A stretch of DNA of 10,442 nucleotides, from contig DAOMGE010000063.1 of the NCBI GenBank assembly GCA_035430165.1, positions 1-10,442 on the forward strand, given 5' to 3'. The notes under the pieces are model-generated. The model was not told the DNA's origin. It searched no databases and worked only from the letters and a program-made list of their open reading frames with translations. The position numbers and the translations under genes were made by a program. The stretch comes from UBA7239 sp035430165. GTDB lineage: Bacteria > Pseudomonadota > Gammaproteobacteria > Pseudomonadales > UBA7239. Each line of letters starts with the position of its first letter. Position 1 is the stretch's first letter. Below are positions 6,698 to 10,442 of the stretch, in pieces.

Positions 6698-7734
6698 GCG
6701 GCTCGATCTCCGTCAAAGCGCACGCGCGGGTCGATAGCCGCCACACACAGGTCTGACAGGATGTTGCCAATCAGGAACAGTGCTGAGGAAATGAATAGCA
6801 GGCCCATGACCACGGGATAGTCACGCTCGACGAGAGCTTCGTATCCGAGTAAGCCCATGCCGTCGATATTGAAAACAGTTTCCACCAGAAAAGAGCCTGC
6901 CAGAATGATGGAAATATTCTGGCCAAAGGAAGTGGCGAGGGGGATCAGGCTGTTGCGCAGTGCATGGCGAAAAATTGCTTGCCGGAATGTCAGTCCTTTG
7001 GCGATAGCTGTACGCACGTAATCGCTGGCAAGGTTTTCCAGCAATGAATTTTTCATCACCATGGTAGTGACAGCAAAACCACCGGCCATGTAGGAAATGA
7101 CGGGAAGTACGGCGTGACTGAATACATCACGGATCTTGCCGGCGGTAGTGAAATCCCCGAAATCGTCACTGACAAATCCACCCAGCGGAAACAGGTCCCA
7201 ATGCGAGGCAAACAATGAAAGCAGCACAATGCCCAGCACATAATTCGGTACCGCGTAACCCAGAAAAATGATTGCGGATGTCCAGTGATCAAAGTGCGCG
7301 TTGTGACGAAGGGCTTTGGCAATCCCGAGTGGAATGCAGACCCCGTAACTCAGCAGTAGTGTGATAGTGCCGTAGAAAAGCGAAATCGGCATGCGCTCGG
7401 TGATCAGGTTCCACACCGGCTCCTGGTAGCGCGATGATGTGCCCAGATCCAGTTGCACAATACGTGCGAGCCATTGTGTATAACTCACCAGTAAAGGTTT
7501 GTCGAAGCCGTAGTACGCCCGCAAATCGGCTAATTGCTCATCCGATAATGTGCTGGATGCTGACGCATCGCGTTTGATATGGATTCCACCTTCGCCACCG
7601 GCAAGCTGTGCCTGTGTGATCATCTGTTCAATCGGGCCGCCTGGCACGAAACGCGTCAGGCTGAATACCAGCAGTGTGATGCCAAGCAGGGTTGGTATGG
7701 TCAGCAGCAAGCGCCGCAACACATAACGCATCAT
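6694..7734 (-). CDS. yejB: YejB-type peptide ABC importer permease
   Basis: A 346-residue permease of the DppB/OppB class. The N-terminus MMRYVLRRLLLTIPTLLGITLLVFSLTRFVPGGP (1-34) is diagnostic: TM1 followed by the conserved F-x-PGGP. A YejB-type periplasmic insert follows (about 35-90, including GFDKP), then TM segments around 117-137, 152-176, 205-228, 265-287 and 306-332. The EAA loop is at about 238-265 (DYVRTAIAKGLTFRQAIFRHALRNSLIP), and the C-terminus has the family's IDPRVRFD. The ATG at 7734 overlaps the queF stop as ATGA. A second ATG follows directly at 7731, and only a distant GAGG is visible as a Shine-Dalgarno, so translation is probably coupled to queF. It pairs with YejE to form the channel and is the first yej gene in this operon. 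Confidence 0.93.
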   Translation of the reverse strand: MMRYVLRRLLLTIPTLLGITLLVFSLTRFVPGGPIEQMITQAQLAGGEGGIHIKRDASASSTLSDEQLADLRAYYGFDKPLLVSYTQWLARIVQLDLGTSSRYQEPVWNLITERMPISLFYGTITLLLSYGVCIPLGIAKALRHNAHFDHWTSAIIFLGYAVPNYVLGIVLLSLFASHWDLFPLGGFVSDDFGDFTTAGKIRDVFSHAVLPVISYMAGGFAVTTMVMKNSLLENLASDYVRTAIAKGLTFRQAIFRHALRNSLIPLATSFGQNISIILAGSFLVETVFNIDGMGLLGYEALVERDYPVVMGLLFISSALFLIGNILSDLCVAAIDPRVRFDGDRAA

Positions 7735-8558
7735 TGGCGCAATTGCCTCGTATTCAGCGGTCGCATATCGCTGTGACTGGAGCGGAACGGATTGATGTCG
7801 ATTCCGCCACGCCGGGTGAACCGGCCTTCAATGCTGAGCAGGTCTGGTTGGCATTGTTGCCAGATATCGCAAAATATACGTTCGATACATTGCTCATGAA
7901 AACCCTGGTGCAGACGAAATGAGCAGATATAGCGCAGCAAACTGTCATGCGAGATTTTTGCGCCACGATAATGGATGCGCACACTGGCCCAGTCGGGTTG
8001 TCCAGTCACCGGGCAATTGCTTCGCAACAGATGGCTGCAAACACTTTCTTCGATAAGTGTGTTTGTATGCGTTTCTAATAATGTGGCATCCGGTGTGTAT
8101 TGCGTGATCGCAATATCGAGATCGTCAATACAGGTATCGTTCCAGTCTTGTATGCCGGTTGCCGATGCGTGATGTGCCGGAAGCAACAAAACATTTACTT
8201 CTGCACCAACCGTTTGCGAAAGATCGCTTGCAATGATTGCAGTGACTTTATCAAAAGAAGAAAATGCTGACTGATTCAGTGCGTTCAGGTAAAGCTTCAG
8301 CGATTTTGATTCGACAATGGATGGCGATGATGCGCTGTAAATAAATAGTGCAGTGGCAATTTCTGGTTTGCCTTTGTCATTGAGCCAGGATAATTCGTAG
8401 GCAGTCCAGGTGTCGGAGCCATGAAAAGGCAATTTATCATTTTCTGGCCAGAAATCACGTGTTTGCGCACGCGGTACGGCGACCAGCAAGGATGGATCGT
8501 ACTGGTCAGAATAGACAGTCTGTTTGCCGAGCGGGAGATCCTGGTAATTGATGTTCAT
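7731..8558 (-). CDS. queF: NADPH-dependent 7-cyano-7-deazaguanine (preQ0) reductase
   Basis: A 275-residue long-form (YqcD-type) QueF, which reduces preQ0 to preQ1 in the cytoplasm with two NADPH, the last step before base insertion into tRNA on the way to queuosine. The QueF motif ESKSLKLYLNA lies at 83-93 in the N-terminal half. In the C-terminal half, RSNCPVTGQPDWA at 179-191 holds the thioimide-forming Cys182 and the general acid Asp189. Glu222 in QGFHEQC corresponds to the substrate-binding glutamate. FTRRGGIDINPFRS (247-260) near the C-terminus is also typical. All key residues are present, so it should be active. It starts 6 nt after the yadH stop and ends in a 4-nt ATGA overlap with yejB, placing it within a run of transporter genes. 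No clear Shine-Dalgarno is visible, so coupling to yadH translation is likely. Confidence 0.96.
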   Translation of the reverse strand: MNINYQDLPLGKQTVYSDQYDPSLLVAVPRAQTRDFWPENDKLPFHGSDTWTAYELSWLNDKGKPEIATALFIYSASSPSIVESKSLKLYLNALNQSAFSSFDKVTAIIASDLSQTVGAEVNVLLLPAHHASATGIQDWNDTCIDDLDIAITQYTPDATLLETHTNTLIEESVCSHLLRSNCPVTGQPDWASVRIHYRGAKISHDSLLRYICSFRLHQGFHEQCIERIFCDIWQQCQPDLLSIEGRFTRRGGIDINPFRSSHSDMRPLNTRQLRQ

Positions 8559-8564
8559 GGCAAA

Positions 8565-9338
8565 TCAGCTACGCAAGCCACGGCCGGTTTTCAGGAGATG
8601 CATCGAGTAAAAGCCGGCGATGATGATAAAAAATACAATCATCGCAAGAGAGAGTCCGATATTGACATCACTGATGCCCAGTACGCCATAACGGAAGGCG
8701 TTAACCATATACAAAACCGGATTGGCTTGGGACACTGCTTGCCAGAACGGTGGTAACAGGTTGATGGAATAGAATACACCGCCGAGATAAGTGAGTGGTG
8801 TCAGGATAAAGGTGGGTACAATCGATATGTCATCAAAACTTTTTGCGTAGACCGCATTGATTAACCCGGCTAGTGAAAACAGGATCGATGTCAGCAACAC
8901 CACGCCGATCATCACGCCCCAGTGCTGGATGTGCAGGCGGGTAAAAAACAGCGACAGCACAGTGACAATCAGGCCGATACACAAACCACGTGCCACCCCG
9001 CCGGCGATATAGCCTGCAAGAATCACCCAGTTGGGAATTGGTGCAATCAGTTGCTCTTCGATGCTCCGCTGGAATTTGTTGCCATAAAATGAGGACACAA
9101 CGTTGGCGTAGGAGTTGGTCAGCACCGACATCATGATCAGGCCCGGCACGACAAATTCCATGTAGGTAAAGCCGCCCATCTGGCCGATGCGGCTGCCTAT
9201 CAGCGTGCCAAAAATCACGAAGTACAAGCCCATGGTGATAGCAGGTGGCAGTAACGTCTGTACCCAGATGCGCGTAAAGCGGCGAATCTCACGCACCAGG
9301 ATAGTGTAAAAGGCAATCCAGGTTTCGTAACTGTTCAT
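8565..9338 (-). CDS. yadH: ABC-2 type exporter permease, YadH family
   Basis: A 257-residue inner-membrane protein, matching E. coli YadH (256) in length and style. About six hydrophobic segments are visible: 28-47, 62-80, 105-131, 140-164, 172-192 and 228-247. The ABC-2 permease signature covers about 170-216, with PLTYLGGVFYS-x-x-LP and NPVLYMVNAFRYG. The segment RSIEEQLIAPIPNW at 91-104 is the cytoplasmic coupling region typical of the family. With YadG it should form a homodimeric-type exporter; the substrate is unknown, and relatives move drugs, polysaccharides or lipids. The ATG at 9338 overlaps the yadG stop (ATGA), with AGGAA about 7 nt upstream. The protein ends 6 nt before queF. Confidence 0.92.
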   Translation of the reverse strand: MNSYETWIAFYTILVREIRRFTRIWVQTLLPPAITMGLYFVIFGTLIGSRIGQMGGFTYMEFVVPGLIMMSVLTNSYANVVSSFYGNKFQRSIEEQLIAPIPNWVILAGYIAGGVARGLCIGLIVTVLSLFFTRLHIQHWGVMIGVVLLTSILFSLAGLINAVYAKSFDDISIVPTFILTPLTYLGGVFYSINLLPPFWQAVSQANPVLYMVNAFRYGVLGISDVNIGLSLAMIVFFIIIAGFYSMHLLKTGRGLRS

Positions 9339-10285
9339 GCGTGTTTTCCTGTCGTGCTTGTTGTTGTGTTGTCATCCTTATTCAACAATTTGACAAAAAG
9401 CTCTTCAAGGCGGTTGGCTTTATTGCGCATGCTCGTGACGCGGATGCCTTGTTCGCTGAGTGCAGCAAAAACCGAATTCAGATCGGTGCCGCGTTGCACT
9501 TCCACTTCCAGAACCTGTGGGTCTGGCTGGTTGATGGCAAAGCCATTGATATGTGGTGTCTTGCTAACGGGTTCTTTCAGATCCATCACAAATGTTTCCT
9601 GATCCAGTGACTGGATCAATGATTTCATCGCGGTGTTTTCAATAATGCTGCCCTTGTTGATAATCGCGATATTCCTGCACAGGTTTTCTGCTTCTTCGAG
9701 ATAGTGTGTAGTCAGGATAATCGTTGTGCCGGCTTTGTTGATTTCCTGCAGGAACTCCCACATCGACCGGCGAAGTTCAATGTCGACACCAGCTGTCGGC
9801 TCATCCAGGATAAGCAGCCTGGGTTCATGAATCAGCGCGCGGGCAATCATCAGTCGGCGTTTCATGCCGCCAGATAACATGCGAGCAGCGACATCACGTT
9901 TGTCCCACAGGTCGAGTTTTTTCATGTAAAACTCGGTGCGTGCTTTTGCCAGTTTTGAAGGCAGGCCGTAGTAGCCGGCTTGTGTTGTGATGATATCAAA
10001 CACTTTTTCAAACTGGCTGAAATTGAATTCCTGTGGCACTACACCAAGATTTTTTCGCGCTTCGGCAAAATGTGTGTCGATATTCTGTCCGAAAATTTTT
10101 ACATCGCCGGATGTTTTGCGTACCAGTGAGCAGAGGATGCCGATAATGGTCGATTTGCCAGCGCCGTTCGGGCCGAGCAGGGCGAAGAAGTCGCCCTGGG
10201 TAACATCGAGATTAATGCCTTTCAGGGCAGAGAACCCGTTGTCGTAGGTTTTATGCAGGTTATTGATTGAAACGGCAAGATCCAT
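9335..10285 (-). CDS. yadG: ABC exporter ATP-binding protein, YadG family
   Basis: A 316-residue single-domain ATPase, like E. coli YadG (308). Walker A GPNGAGKST 38-46, Q-loop Gln85 (VVPQEFNF), signature LSGGM 137-141, Walker B LLILDEP 157-163, D-loop AGVD 165-168 and switch His194 are all intact. A C-terminal extension (about 220-316) contains the mixed alpha/beta region common in ABC-2 ATPases and ends in a Thr-rich tail (DDNTTTSTTGKHA). It powers the YadH permease. The ATG at 10285 starts the eight-gene run; only a weak GAG lies upstream. A possible extended -10 element sits about 35 nt upstream, and the tRNA-Gly lies about 100 nt further in the same orientation. Confidence 0.93.
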   Translation of the reverse strand: MDLAVSINNLHKTYDNGFSALKGINLDVTQGDFFALLGPNGAGKSTIIGILCSLVRKTSGDVKIFGQNIDTHFAEARKNLGVVPQEFNFSQFEKVFDIITTQAGYYGLPSKLAKARTEFYMKKLDLWDKRDVAARMLSGGMKRRLMIARALIHEPRLLILDEPTAGVDIELRRSMWEFLQEINKAGTTIILTTHYLEEAENLCRNIAIINKGSIIENTAMKSLIQSLDQETFVMDLKEPVSKTPHINGFAINQPDPQVLEVEVQRGTDLNSVFAALSEQGIRVTSMRNKANRLEELFVKLLNKDDNTTTSTTGKHA

Positions 10286-10290
10286 TGTGC

Positions 10291-10363
10291 GCTCACATGT
10301 AACGGGAATGGGTACAGAATTATGCCAGATCAGACGCGGGTGGCGTGCAGAACGGAGAGCTTG
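10291..10363. repeat. Possible decayed copy of the GAGAGGG repeat
   Basis: The plus strand has CTCAC-AT-GTAACGGG-AATGGGT (from 10292), then about 30 nt later GGGTGGCGTGCAG (10338-10350) and CTTGGAGA. These fragments line up in order with CTCACGTAACGGGGAGAGGGT and GGGTGGCGCGCAGCGCCTGGAGA of the element at 5591-5640, but are separated by unrelated sequence and have lost the palindromic arms. It could be a relic or a coincidence of short matches. Confidence 0.3.
10319..10327 (-). promoter_or_regulatory. Candidate extended -10 promoter of the yadG operon
   Basis: On the minus strand TGG-CATAAT matches the TGn extended -10 pattern, with 5 of 6 bases of TATAAT. A transcript would begin near 10312, leaving a leader of about 27 nt before the yadG ATG. 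No convincing -35 box lies 16-18 nt upstream, which is tolerated for extended -10 promoters. Read-through from the tRNA gene is an alternative source of transcription. Confidence 0.3.
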
Positions 10364-10388
10364 GAGAAAAGAAATCCGGGGATAAAGA

Positions 10389-10442
10389 TGGAGCGGAAAA
10401 GGAGACTCGAACTCCCGACCCCGACCTTGGCAAGGTCGTGCT
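10389..10442 (-). tRNA. tRNA-Gly (anticodon GCC), 3' 54 nt
   Basis: The minus strand from the right edge reads AGCACGACCTTGCCAAGGTCG, which contains the anticodon arm CGACC-TTGCCAA-GGTCG with anticodon GCC (plus positions 10429-10431). It continues through a variable loop, a T arm GGGAG-TTCGAGT-CTCCT (one G-U pair), the acceptor 3' strand TTTCCGC, discriminator T and an encoded CCA ending at 10389. The layout and most bases match bacterial tRNA-Gly(GCC), with a paired change in the T stem relative to E. coli (GCGAG/CTCGT) that keeps pairing. The first 22 nt (acceptor 5' strand and most of the D arm) lie beyond the right edge. Confidence 0.93.

Noticed and set aside
10364..10388. Pyrimidine-rich stretch after the tRNA as an intrinsic terminator.
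   Set aside because: The only hairpin is a 4-bp ATCC/GGAT with a 2-nt loop, too small to support termination.
10389..10442. tRNA-Gly 3' end as an attachment site for an integrated element.
   Set aside because: No integrase, phage gene or second copy of the tRNA 3' end is visible in the window; the neighbours are housekeeping-type genes.

Overview
The window reads as a chromosomal segment of a gammaproteobacterium. The evidence is a long-form QueF, an E. coli-like YadG/YadH pair, a YejABEF-type peptide importer, a DUF2062 membrane protein and a tRNA-Gly(GCC) with an encoded CCA end. Base composition is moderate. A Cellvibrio- or Pseudomonas-like background is plausible, but this is inferred from protein style and not shown. 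Every gene I can support lies on the minus strand, so transcription runs from right to left.

Layout in transcription order. At the right edge are the last 54 nt of a tRNA-Gly(GCC). A spacer of about 100 bp follows, holding a possible extended -10 promoter and what may be a decayed copy of an intergenic repeat. Then comes a very compact run of eight genes: yadG, yadH, queF, yejB, yejE, yejA, yejF and an alpha/beta hydrolase. Neighbours overlap by 4 nt at yadG/yadH, queF/yejB, yejB/yejE and yejF/hydrolase, and are 6 nt and 4 nt apart at yadH/queF and yejA/yejF. The only loose junction is yejE/yejA (71 nt). It holds a GAGAGGG-type palindromic repeat flanked by a 7-bp direct repeat, as if a small element had inserted into a tight operon. 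A strong stem-loop overlaps the hydrolase stop codon. Beyond it are a DUF2062 membrane protein gene, a GC-rich hairpin, and the start of a TPR protein gene that runs off the left edge.

Functionally the run joins an ABC-2 exporter (YadGH), the preQ0 reductase of queuosine synthesis (QueF), a four-gene oligopeptide / microcin C-type importer (YejBEAF) and an epoxide-hydrolase-like enzyme. The importer has two departures from E. coli yejABEF: the binding-protein gene lies third (B-E-A-F), and YejA carries a lipoprotein signal with a non-Asp residue after the cysteine. I found no CRISPR array, transposase, phage gene or toxin-antitoxin pair. The most unusual points are the queF-yej translational coupling and the apparent repeat insertion at the yejA ribosome-binding site. 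The window does not show a clearly new defence or biosynthetic system.
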